A DNA stretch of 64,000 bases from Neostapfia colusana (lineage: Eukaryota > Streptophyta > Magnoliopsida > Poales > Poaceae). The stretch is from the NCBI GenBank assembly GCA_030760725.1, contig JASWHV010000003.1, positions 110,764,153 to 110,828,152 on the forward strand, written 5' to 3'. This document shows, in pieces, positions 35,452 through 46,534 of this stretch. A program made the translations under genes and the position numbers. Below the pieces are notes generated by a model. The model was not told the origin of the DNA and ran no database searches. It worked only from the letters and a program-made list of their open reading frames with translations. Positions within the stretch are counted from its first letter, which is position 1, and each line of letters begins with the position of its first letter.

Positions 35452-35468
35452 GCTTGTTGTAGTAGTAG
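35452..35468 (+). repeat. CACTA 3' terminal inverted repeat (degenerate)
   Basis: GCTTGTTGTAGTAGTAG, the complement of a CACTA-type end with the last bases changed (TAG rather than TAGTG). No 3-bp target duplication can be tested because the left end is gone. Confidence 0.6.
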
Positions 35469-36208
35469 TAGTTAATACAAGGCCTAACGGCCCAATGCAG
35501 TGGCGCAGCACCGTGACAGATTCTGAACTCGGTTTTGTTTCGACAATTCCTGTTGACTCTAGAAGATATTTGACATGGGACCAGTGGCATTGGAAATTTT
35601 ATCCACTACCCTTTCCATGCATATGTATAACGTCCAAAATGGAGTCGGCATGCGTCTTGCGCGTTCGTGTTAGCGCACAGTACTCCTTGGCTCCGAGTTG
35701 GATTCCATTTCGAGTTGGGCTCGGCCTCTACCTTCTTTGGACGTATTCTCTGTTCTTCCACACCCCTAAGCTTGCCTCCAAGTACTCCTTGAACCTCTCC
35801 ATGGATCCTAATCAAAATTACATCATTAGGTAGCAATATATTCTCAAAAACATATAAGAACGAACTTACCTCTAAATTCAATTTTTGTGTGTGAACTCTA
35901 ATGATTCCATTTTATGTGTTCAATGGAGTGTTGTTTGTATCTATAGAAGTGATGTCCTCATCATCCTCACACTCTTGGATTGGAGTCGTCCTCAACTCAA
36001 ACTCATCTTCTCATGTGTGGGTCCAAATGTGCAATGCCATCAAATCATCTTGTGTGCATGAAAGGAGGCCAAGGTGGTGGACAACATAGTGCACCATCTC
36101 GATGTTCTCTATTAAACAACCGTGTATGTTCATTTGAGCCAAGATCCCAAACAAACAAACATTGTGCCATATTTGTATGTGCAATGATTATGTGCATGAT
36201 CTCATCAG
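35469..36208. other. Unidentified DNA between CACTA end and truncated Gy-C
   Basis: No gene supported. A minus-strand frame (35606-35881) and plus-strand frames (35420-35833, 35901-36089) are short and resemble no family I can name. The right edge is where Gy-C RNase H coding sequence abruptly begins (about 36209). Confidence 0.4.
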
Positions 36209-37948
36209 CGGTTGTCCTTGCTTTGAAGATGTGGAGATATTATCTACTAGGGAACCTAGTACATCTCTACACCGACCACAATAGCTTGAAGTACATATTC
36301 ACTCAAAAAGAGTTGAATATGCAACAACGGAGATGGTTAGAACTAATCAAGGACTATGAGATTGAGATCCATTATCACACGGGTAAGGCAAATATGGTTG
36401 TCAATGAATTGAGCCGGAAATCTCATGCTCATAACTTAACCATCACACCGTTAGAATAGGAAGAATCAAGTTTGTACTTGGTTCCATATGGAGCTCTGTA
36501 TAATCTTGCTCTCGTACCCACAATAAGAGAGGAGATTATGAAAGCTCAAGCTCAAGCTCAAGATAAGAGCATGTCTCATATTTTGAGGAGGATGGAACAC
36601 AAGGAAAAGAAATGCTTCCGGAAGGATGAAGAGGGAATGTTATGATTTAAAGACTGGATAGTTGTACCCTGTGATATGAGACTGCAGAAGAAAATTTTGG
36701 ATGAGGTCACTTATCCAGATTTTCTATTCATCCGGGTAGTAACAATATGTACCAACAATTGAAAACAAAGTTTTGGTGGACTCGGATGAAGCGAGAGATT
36801 GTAAGGTACATGTCTGAATATGACACATGTCGGCGAGTTAAAGTCGACCACATGAAGAAGGCAGGAACTTTGCAACCACTAAGTATTCCGGCATGGGAGT
36901 GTGAGGACATTAGTATGTATTTCATTGTTGTGTTGCCTCTAACAGCAAACAAGCATGATTCAATTTGGGTGATCATAGATCGGTTAACCAAGTTGCCACA
37001 TTTCATCCCGGTGAATACAAGGTTTCATGCCAAGAAGTACGCGGAGCTATACATTGCAAAAATGTTATACCTGCACGATTTCCCCATACGATCGTTCCGG
37101 ATCGAGGCACACTATTTGTTGCTCGTTTCTGGGAGCAGCTCCATGTCCCGCTGAGAACTAAATTGATTAGGAGTTCCGCAAATCACCCTCAAACGGATGG
37201 TCAAACGAAGAGGGTGAAACAAGTTCTCGAAGATATGCTTCGATCATGTACCATACACCACGGTAAAAGTTGGGATGATCATTTACCGTTGGCGGAATTT
37301 TCTTATAACAATGGGTATCAAGCGAGCACTAAAATGGCACCTTATGAAGCTCGCTACGGCCAAAAGTGTCGCACACCCTTGAATTGGTGTGAGTCCGTTG
37401 AGAGAGTTATTTACGGGATTGATCTCGTAAATGAAGCCAAAAAGCAGGTAAGGCTGATTCAAGCTAATCTCAAAGCTGCTCAATCTCGGCAAAAGAATTA
37501 TGCGGACAAAAGGCGTCGGCCTCTGCAATTTGAAGTTGGAGATCAAGTGTACCTCTGTGTATCCCTAATAAAAGGCATTCGTCGTTTTGGGGTGAACGGA
37601 AAGCTAGCTCCATGATTTATTAGTCCATTTGCTATCACGGAGAAATATGGACCCGTAGCTTATCGTTTGGAGCTACCGACATCATTAGTGGGAATACATG
37701 ACATTTTCCAAGTGTCTCAACTAAGGAAATGTCTCAAATTCACTACCATTGTCCGGCCCAAAGATGTTGAAGGGTTGCAACCGGACCTCACTTACAAAGA
37801 ATATCCGATTAAAATTTTTGATGAGAAGACCCGGACCACAAGGAAACGGACCTTGTGGTTCTACAAGATTTTGTGGAGCAACCATACCGCTGATGAAGCG
37901 ACATGGGAAAGCGACGATTTTCTCCGCTCCAACTATCCAGAACTATGA
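36209..37948 (+). pseudogene. pol: Gy-C pol: RNase H end, integrase, chromodomain
   Basis: Starts mid-RNase H (AVVLALKMWRYYLLGNLVHL, YTDHNSLKYIF) in a frame open to 36459 and ending in a TAG. Further stops and indels occur near 36640 and 36740. The integrase zinc-finger part is in 36747-37154 (YDTCRRVKVDHMKKAG), where the first Asp position of the core (usually SMDFI) is Tyr: SMYFIVVLP. After a frameshift near 37085 come PDRGTLFVARFWEQL (second Asp) and QTDGQTKRVKQVLEDM, with Lys where the catalytic Glu is expected. A stop at 37613-37615 follows GKLAP. 37667-37948 holds the HDIFQVSQLRKCL motif and a chromodomain-like end (LWFYKILWSNHTADEATWES). Two of three catalytic residues are lost. Confidence 0.9.
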
Positions 37949-38009
37949 TCCGATTTATCTGGTAATTCCCCCACTTCGCCTTTTCTTTTGTAATCTCATG
38001 ATGAGATTC

Positions 38010-38022
38010 TTTTAAGGGTGGA
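38010..38022 (+). other. Gy-C polypurine tract
   Basis: TTTTAAGGGTGGA immediately before the LTR start TGTGAAATCC. Confidence 0.75.
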
Positions 38023-38360
38023 TGTGAAATCCCAAGATTTCAACAAGTGTAATTCAACTCATGAACACTTAATAAAAATTGGAGGAATTAAAATAAATTT
38101 AATACAACAATGTGAGCTCAAAGTGGGAACTAAAAACAGGAAATAGCACCTAAAAATCTTCAAATGATGTCACATTTCAAATATTTGGCTTCAAACAAGG
38201 CAGGCTACCAAATGTCTCTAAATTTGGCGCTTAGTATTTTATTACAAGAGGAAGTAATGCTGAGTAGAGTTCCTTACTGAAATTCTGAACTCTACTCACA
38301 ACAGTGCCAAACATGTAGATCTTATTTCACAATTAGGTTCTCCATAGTCCAATTAGTGTC
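38023..38360 (+). repeat. Gy-C 3' LTR, first piece
   Basis: The LTR begins TGTGAAATCC after the purine tract and is cut at 38360 by Solo-D. No gene. Confidence 0.75.
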
Positions 38361-41300
38361 TGATAGGGACCCGGCCAACCGTTCGTTCACGGGGTCGTGC
38401 CGCTCGCCCGGGAATCGCATCGGTTGGTGCCGTGTTATGCGGCACCCAACAGCACACATATAAGGAAACATGTATTACATAAATCAAAAGTGGAAGCTTA
38501 CAAAGGTTCTTTGTAAATAATTTACATCAAATAGCTACAGCGGAAGATAATAATCAGCTCACGTCGAACAACTAATAAGCACTTGAGAAGAGGTCCAGCC
38601 CGCAGACTCCTCTCACTAGCAACACAAAGACAACTGCAGCGGCGGGGTTCTCCATGTGTTACACGACTCAGAAGTCTCCGAGTCTCACCTGAAAACCTCC
38701 TTCATAGCATCGAGGTTAACCTGCAAAACCACTCATATAGAAAGCGTGAGCACATAGCCTCAGCAAGACTGATCCGTCTCGCTTAAACAAGAAACTCTAC
38801 ATGCACGACGGATTGAAATGGGTTAGCTAACTTTGCATAAATCACTCGCCTACAGTTGATCCTTAACTTTCAGATTTTTAAGCCTCATTGTAAAGACCAT
38901 GAGCCGAACAGCATCGCAACTCCACAATCAAACAAGAAACGTTTTGTTGCAATGCTTCTTGCACAAAGTGAAGTAAACTTTAATTAGCACTATCTCTACA
39001 GCAAGCATGGTTCCATTACAAGTTAAATCACCAGCCTTATCAATATTCAAAGGAAACCAGTTCAGTTCTTACTACGTCAAGACGCAGTGGGCAAGTATGC
39101 TCATATGACCGCTAGCGACGGTAATTCGAATCGGTACACGCCCGGACTACACGACACGTACACCCATACTCCGAGTTGCCGGCAGCAACATCGACTGATG
39201 TTGTACGCGGCCACATTTTCCAAGTTCTTCCACACAGGACACGGTCTAACTGCCCCGAATAGTAAGCTCCCTCAAGGTACATACCCACAGTGATATGTTC
39301 TTGAGCAAGTTACCTCCTGCTATCCTGACGCCGAAAGCCTAAGACAGTTAGAAAAGTTCCAATGTGGATCTCCCGAGGTACATCAGTTTACTGGGTCCCA
39401 TATAGCCAGTATGCGCCCGGTACACAACTCAAACTTGTCCAACAGCGCCAAGTACGGACGGGCCTTAACTGACACAGGCAGGGCTATGCACGCACGGTCC
39501 GCAGCCCGCTGCATCTAAACCTCCCTTCCCGGTCTTACTTGTGAACTTTCCTCAATGTTTCTATTCTTGACCCACTCCGAATAAACCAAGCCCTAAACTC
39601 GCGAGTAGATTCCAACTACTCGACTTCTACCAGACCTTTCCTACTAACATTTAGCGTAGCCAAATCCACTCGAGGAGGTGCTAATCTACCCTTTCTCTCT
39701 TAGGAAATTCTGGTCATGCAACTGGGGTTTTCAATACCAACTAGACCTAATGCAACCAAACATTCAACAGTATGATCTCTAGAAATGGAAATACTTTATA
39801 GAACTGCTCGAATGCAAGCCGGGGCTTGCCTGTTTTGTAGGTGACTAATATATATTTAGTTAGTGAAGATCCCTTGAGGCTTGATCACTGGCTTTCCTTC
39901 CTCTTTGATCTCCACTTCGATTTCTTCACAAGACCTTACGTAGATGCTACACGTTATGAATATGCACAAGTATTTAATTGTAAAGATTTTGCTAACAAGT
40001 TCTAATGACAAGTTTAAAACTGGAACTCTGTTTAAAAATTTAAAATGACACTGGTGCAAGTGGTTTGGGTTTGGGTTAAGCAACATGATCAAGTGATAAG
40101 TGTTTTCATCACTTGTGTGTTGATCACCTAAAGAGGTTGAACAGAACAGTGGTGATCCAGAGCTCCAATGGAGCTGAAACTTTTCATGTGAGTTCCCTGT
40201 CACAATAAAGTCATCTGGACCAAAAATTAGCACTTTTCATTGAGTGGTTTATTCAGAACAATTCCCTAAGCAATTAAGCAAAAAGGAATTAATTCTGAGG
40301 TAACACAAATGTTCATGTCAAACTCAGTGAACAAATTTTCAATTATAGTTCATAGAGCCTGCGTGAGTTTTCCTAGAATTTTTGGAGTGAAGTATTGCCC
40401 TGAACTGAATTTCCAAGTTTTTGGAAATTCTCTGGAAATGTTTCTGTATTCTTTTGAACATAGTAACTTAAAATATGAATTCTCCTAATCAAATCAGCTC
40501 CAAATGATCTGAGATATTTACAGGAGTTCAATAACATCCTAAAGAATATTCTGGCAAAATTTGAGGATTTTTGCATTAACCAAACTCGCTCAACAATTCT
40601 TTTGCTGAAAAGCTTTAAAGAATTTTTCAGAATTAATTAATGACTTTCATACAAATTGGGTTGCCTATTTGATCGAGTTTGTCAACCCGAATCTAACCAA
40701 TTCGAATCACTAAATTTGGAGTTTCCTAGAAAAAGTTATGGCCTTCTAAAGTTTTAAAGGAAATCTGCAATTTGAATTAAACCAGGGAAAAATTCAAACG
40801 CTAACGGTGGGACCAGGGGGGCACGTGTCACGTGCTGGAACAAAGCCACATGGGCTACAGAATAATTCCCGCGCAGCCACAACCTGATCCGAGGCTGCAG
40901 AAGATCCCATTTTCCATCTGCCTCTCACTGACAGCGGGCCTGGGCGCCATCGTCTTCAACCTTCGGATTCCCGTGCGCCCGCGCTGCCGAGCTCGCCGGA
41001 GCACCTCGGAACCCGGTCATCCGGCCACCTCCCGAGCTGCCACTTGCCGCCATCCCCTAAAACCGTGCGCTGAACACGTTGGTGGTGTTTCCCGGACCAG
41101 CAACTGCTCTAACCTAGCTCGCACCGATGCGGCGGCTCGGTGAAGGTTCGGCGACGTTGCCCCGACACCCTAAGCCCTCCAACCTTTGGTTTCCAGGCCC
41201 TAGAGCACCGGTGGATGCTAGATAAGGTCGACGGGCCATCAAAACAACTCGTACATGGCTCTAACTAGGGTTGCACCGTGCACCCGACGCTTCCCGCCAC

Positions 41301-42605
41301 GTCTGCCATCAGGAAAGCTCAAAATATGTTGGCTACATGTGATTTCTTGCTAGGTTTGTGAAGATGGAATGTTGGCCACCTAGTCTAGCTCCGATGTGCT
41401 CAGTTTGGTGCACTAAAAATGAATAATGCTCGGGAATTTTGGGGTTTCATACCCGCGGGTCGGTTTGCACCGATCGGAGGAAAACTTCAAAATTCGCCGT
41501 CGACGATCAACCACTCAGCTTGAGCTTCGGAGGTGAGTGGAGTGGAGGTCATGCATGTCCAAAGGCGGTCTTGCTCGGCCGTGAAAATCTCCAGGTGAGG
41601 CTGTCCACGAGAGCAGTTTGTCGCTCTTCTTTTCGGCCGCAGCTTAAAGATGTTTTGCTCGGTGTTAGTGAGACTTAGCACCCTCGGTGGCGCGTCGAGA
41701 AGGTAGTAGGTGACCACGCGGTGCTGTTTTGCCACTCTCTGAGGCTTTGCACGCGAGGAGAAGCCGGCGCACGATCGACCGAAGAGTGGCGGCGGCTTCT
41801 CTGTTCTTTAGCGCGAGAGAGCAAGAAAATAGAGCTGGTTCTCGGTGTTGTGGCGAAGTGGAGCACGGCTAGAGATGAAAAGACCGTGAGGATAGTGCCA
41901 GTGCAAGGGAAAATGGCGAGGAGGTGGCTCTCGGTGCTGCTCGGTGTCACACGGAGAGACAGTGGCTGTGCTCGAGTGAGAGAGGCAAAACAGAGACTGT
42001 GCACTGAGATCTTTTGCAATTTTAACTGCCTCAATGACATGTGGGTCCCACAAGGCAGTCCCTCCTTTTATCTTCAAAAATTTGGCAAATGGACAATTCA
42101 ATTATTTGTAGTTGAAATCTGAACTGAATTTGTATATTTGGATAAGTTTCATATAAATTCGAATATGCATTTGAATTCTTTGCAAATTTAAGTCCTTTTG
42201 GAAAATGGGCAGCAAAACATCTCCAAAATTCATGAAACTTTGCATACCCACTAATTTGGACCTAAGGAATCCAAATATGAAATCTTATTATTGGTTTGGC
42301 TGCTGCAAATGAGCTTTTTAACACAACAGTTTGAAATTTCCCTTGTGTTACCCTCATTTGAAATTTGAGTTGAACATTTAGTTCACAATCTGATTTTTAA
42401 ACTTTCCATTGCACATGAGACTTCAAACATGTGGTTTTAATCCACCTTGGTCCAAGCATGTAAATAAACATAAGCTTGTTTAGAGAAAGAGCTCTCATGT
42501 GTATTATCACATGTGAAAGTTTTAACACGTCCCATTTTTCATACACATGAAACCAACTTGCATTCAACTTGAGTTTCTTTGTATTCATATTTTGGGACCT
42601 TTACA
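38361..42605 (-). mobile_element. Solo-D: solo gypsy LTR (Tekay/Del-like)
   Basis: 4245 bp with no internal domain. In element orientation it starts TGTAAAGGTCCC and ends CCCTATCA. Along its length it is recognisably related to the Gy-A LTR (for example the blocks around 38450 and 39720 match those around 1850 and 3070). The 5-bp flanks are gtgtc (38356-38360) and atatc (42606-42610), differing by two G-to-A changes, acceptable as a decayed target duplication. A solo LTR arises by recombination between the two LTRs of a full element. Frames inside (for example 40832-41143, 41721-42122) are not genes. Confidence 0.72.
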
Positions 42606-44538
42606 ATATCCCTACCAAAATATCAGTGAATTTAGACTAGGTTTTCTATTTATTTAGATGAGGTGAAGTGGGAATTCAAATTTAAATTCAAAACATCATA
42701 TTCTTAATTCAAATTCATCCAAATTCAAATTGAATTGTACCATTGGATTCCTCATATTTAGTTTAGCCGACATGCCAATTTTTACCATTTTTGTAGTCGG
42801 TTTACTATTTGAAACTGAATTTACAATGTGGATAAGAGAGAGGTTGGACCCACATGTCAGTTTGTGAGCGTGTTGTTTTTCTTTCTCCCTCTCTCAAGCG
42901 TGCACCCGACGGTCGCCGGTGCTCCAGCACGCTGCTCATGCTGAGAGCTGCTGTAAATGACCCCCATGGCCACCTCACTTGCAGTACATATCCCCTCGCA
43001 ACCATGGGTGGAAAAATCTACCGTTTTCCTTGTGTTCTTCACTTGCCGTGCCCGAGCTCCCACCATCACCACTTCAGACCTCTGATGTCCCGGTGATCTA
43101 GCCGTCCTCACGTCTCGATCCCAAAAGAGAAAAGGTGCATCAGAGATCACTCTTGCTTACGATGAAAGTCGTTCTTCGTTTCATTTTATCGGGTGCCGAG
43201 TATTTCTAGTTTTTCTCTCGGTGTGTTAATTTGAGCTGAGTGGGTTTCAAGGTGAAATTCACCTCACACGATCTATTAGTGATTGTGCGTGTTTAAGGAC
43301 ACGATATACACATCCATACGGAGCTGTAGGAAGAGGTAAAGCGAGTTTTGCCCAAGAAACCGAGGAGTTCACCGAGTTTTTGCCCTCGGCGGGGAAAAGC
43401 TCTTGGTTTACCGGCGAACTCTAGTTTCTGGCTGTTGTCATCGGATCTATGGTCCATTTTAGTGCTCCACATGATCAAGTGATTCTTTAGGAGCAAACGG
43501 AAAGCAAAATAAGGCTCGGAGTAGCTAGAACCACATCACAGGAATTCATCGAGCCGCCTCCGCCGTCGCAGAACCATATTCGGCGAGTTTCCGGTGGAGC
43601 TGAGGCCAGCAGCATATTCAGGGACCAGAATTATGTGGGGGCGGCAAGTTTCTTGAAGTTTGATGGCCGAGAAGGTCGTCGCAGCGAACTCTGCGGCGAG
43701 CTTCGCCGCGGGAACCCGCGGGGGGGCGGGAGGTAGAAGAAGGCCGACAGGTCCCGCATGTCAGCGACTGTTTGGATCAGTTGTGGCCGGGATCCAGTGT
43801 GACAGCACGGGTTTAATTGTGTAGCCCGGTGATGCTTCGCTCTGAGTGGTTCAATTTAAATGGGTGGCCCCGGGCGACTGTTTAAAATATTTTCAGTTGG
43901 AAAATAATTTCAGTTTGAGGGTAAGTTTTGGAAATTCATAACTTTCAGTGGGATTATCCAAAATTAATCAAACAAATTTTGTTAGAATCCCTGTAACCAG
44001 TAATTTCTGGAAATACCATTTAATTCGTATGAAATTCTGTGGATTTTTTATAATTCTTGTAAGTTAAATCTTTAGTAATTAATTTCAGGAGTTCTCATAT
44101 TAGGAAAATTCCCAAATTTGGCCGGAACATCTCTTGTAATAACTTTGATCATCAGGCAAAATTTTAGCTTCAGTTGACTTTGCTAAGTGGGGTAAATAAT
44201 AGCACTTTGCCCTATGTCTGTTAAAATTCCCAAAATTCACAGAAACAATTATAAAAATGGTTAGCAACTTGTAAAATCCATATCTCTCTCTAGATAGATT
44301 AGAAGATTATGAAACAAATTTTTTTGGACTTCTTGTGACTTGTACTGTATGAATAACATACTTTGATGCATGGCAAAGCCGCAAATTTTCTATGGAATTT
44401 CAAGAAGATTAAAGCCTTAGGAGATTATTACGAACACATATTTAATAGATAAATTATGAAACTTGGCTACCACATCAGAAATGATCCATGTGCTACTACG
44501 GAAATCTGAGGGACATTGGAGTCATTTGTCAATACATT
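42606..44538 (+). repeat. Gy-C 3' LTR, middle piece
   Basis: This continues the Gy-C LTR between Solo-D and Solo-E. It holds the GC-rich promoter-side block (about 42900-43800) and AT-rich sequence after it. No gene; short frames such as 42854-43096 have no support. Confidence 0.65.
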
Positions 44539-44681
44539 TGTCAGTACCTGCAGACAGGTTACCCCCACGTATAGGCATGAAGAGGCTCCAGACCCCACCT
44601 CCCTGCTGAGACAGGGTCTGGCGCTGCCACGTGTCTTCCAGCTCCAGGCCTAGCCTCCCCATTGAGGAGGACTCCAGATCT

Positions 44682-45111
44682 TGTTGGTGATATGCCCAAG
44701 AGGCAATCATAACAATTCGGATAAAGGCCTGATGGATATTTGATCCATAAGAAATTAGGGTACTAATGGGCCTGTGACCTAAAAGCCCATTAGAGCACCT
44801 ATAAATATGAGGGGTAGGGTTACGGACAGATGTCTCCACCAGATAACAGTCCCAGCCGCCGCCCCTCACAGGTCAGCCGCCGAAACCCCTGCCGCGCGCA
44901 CGGTGCTAGCACACCGACGCACGGCGTTCCTCCCTGTACGTGTGGACTCCGTGGAGGCGCTGCTGTTACTGCTGCGCTGATCGGCTACGGCGCGCATCTA
45001 CGATCCGCTGCGCTGCGCGTCTAGTGGTAACGATCCATGACCTTCTCACTCGCATGTTTCCTGGGTGATACGGTCGAATTGCTAGAGTAGTGCATCGCCT
45101 ATTTCCCAACA
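44682..45111 (+). repeat. Copia-1 5' LTR
   Basis: 430 bp, TG...CA. TATA box at 44800-44807, about 118 bp from the LTR start. The rest is a GC-rich leader with no gene; the small frame at 44830-45024 is repeated in the other LTR and has no support as a protein. Confidence 0.95.
44800..44807 (+). promoter_or_regulatory. Copia-1 5' LTR TATA box
   Basis: TATAAATA, placed as expected in a short copia LTR; repeated at 51531-51538. It is the likely core promoter of the element. The two LTRs differ 2-3 bp upstream of it (cac/cg). Confidence 0.75.
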
Positions 45112-45112
45112 G

Positions 45113-45125
45113 TGGTATCAGAGCC
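45113..45125 (+). other. Copia-1 primer binding site (initiator Met tRNA)
   Basis: TGGTATCAGAGCC, one base after the 5' LTR. Confidence 0.95.
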
Positions 45126-46534
45126 GACTTGCGTAGTTTTTGGTCTGGATCTTAGATGCGATCTACTGCAGACAAGTTCATATGATGAATTTTTATAGTT
45201 CGGCTTCTGGGGTTTGGAATTGGTTAGAGTAGATTGCCATCATATGACTAAAGAATTAGTTCGTGCTCCTTCTCTGCTGTGTGCGCAACCTGTCCCTACC
45301 GGCTGGAATCACCATCGGGACTAATAGTGTACATAGCTAGCAGATTGAGCCAACAGATCACGGTCATGTGTCGCGATCTTCTCGTGGATAACCAGTCACA
45401 ATGAAAATTGAGGCATTCTGAATGGCTCAGATTCGGGTTGATCTGATCAATTCGATGAGATTTTCATAGTGATTTCATAGATGCGATCTATGTAATTCCG
45501 TTTGGTGTTCAGGGCGCTGCCCTGAAACCCGCGGGGGGCGGCTCCCCCCTCGACCCCCCGCCCGCTAACCGGCTAGCGGGACCGCCGTTGCTGTCTGCTA
45601 CAGTGACATCATTAAGTTGTTTCGCGATAGACATCGTTCTACGCTTAACTTATTTTTGCAGGGAATGATGTGAATGGTATGGCCTAAATATGATGTGATA
45701 ATCTGTGTGTAAAATTCGTGCAGCCTGCGTGTTGCAAATTTAACACAACCGGGTTGAGGTTGTCACATATTTGTATAACGACCTGCGTGTCGCCCTGTGA
45801 TGCCTGATCTCTCATGTAATTTATTTGATAGCTATTAGATGTATTAGCTTCTTTTATATTCATTGAGAAACCTCAAGCATGATGGCGATGGTGATCACCA
45901 TAAGAAGGGAGACATGGCGGTATAGATCATGATGGAACCATGGTGATGGAGATCACTATGATCCTAAAGGCCATACTATTCACATATATGATATGATCGT
46001 ATGCCTGTGATGTTTTACTATTCTTTTCATGCTTTTCATATGGTGGGTGTTTTGTCATGATAGAATAGCTTCCCTCGGAAAAGTTGAGTATTTGATGCCA
46101 TTTACCTATAGCTGCACCTATGTTGTTTTGATCGTTGTATGGTAGGTTTGCCAAAGCAAAATACCGTCATCTATCATAATGAATAGGGTGAATGTTGGAC
46201 ATTCACATGCATAGTATTGGTTTACTCAACAAAGCTATCAAAACGGTTTTGGGCTTTATGGCATAGTGTTGGGAGCCGGGGCATTGGATGTCACCCAACA
46301 AACAAGAATCATATAGGGATATGATTAACAATGGTTGTTTACCTATGTTACTAATTTTCTAGCAGTGAAGCCAAAGCTCACTAGGAATTAGTGAATATGG
46401 ATCTTGGACCACTATATGTCGTTAGAGGGAGGACGATGCTCATATAGTGGTGGTGTCTTTTATTAAACTGTTAATAAAAGATTGGTACATAACATAGTGC
46501 TAAAACCTTGCATATTTATTTTCTATTGTAGATC
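45126..46534 (+). other. Copia-1 untranslated leader
   Basis: 1.4 kb with many short frames and no gene. It ends TTTATTTTCTATTGTAG then ATC and the gag ATG, a good 3' splice site by eye, so part of the leader could be removed from a gag mRNA. No donor was fixed. Confidence 0.55.

Larger units (their letters stand above)
32730..35468 (+). mobile_element. CACTA (En/Spm) transposon, 3' part only
   Basis: A plus-strand remnant with an Ulp1-like gene of the kind carried by many plant CACTA elements (32733-34717), followed by a subterminal repeat array (34880-35450) and a 3' end whose complement reads CTACTACTACAACAAGC, close to the canonical CACTACTACAACAAGC. The transposase (TNP2) and the 5' end are missing. 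The left limit is a guess at the junction with the Tat remnant. Confidence 0.75.

Noticed and set aside
39856..40233. 125-codon minus-strand frame in Solo-D
   Set aside because: Lies in AT-rich LTR sequence, with no motif and no counterpart in the related Gy-A LTR.
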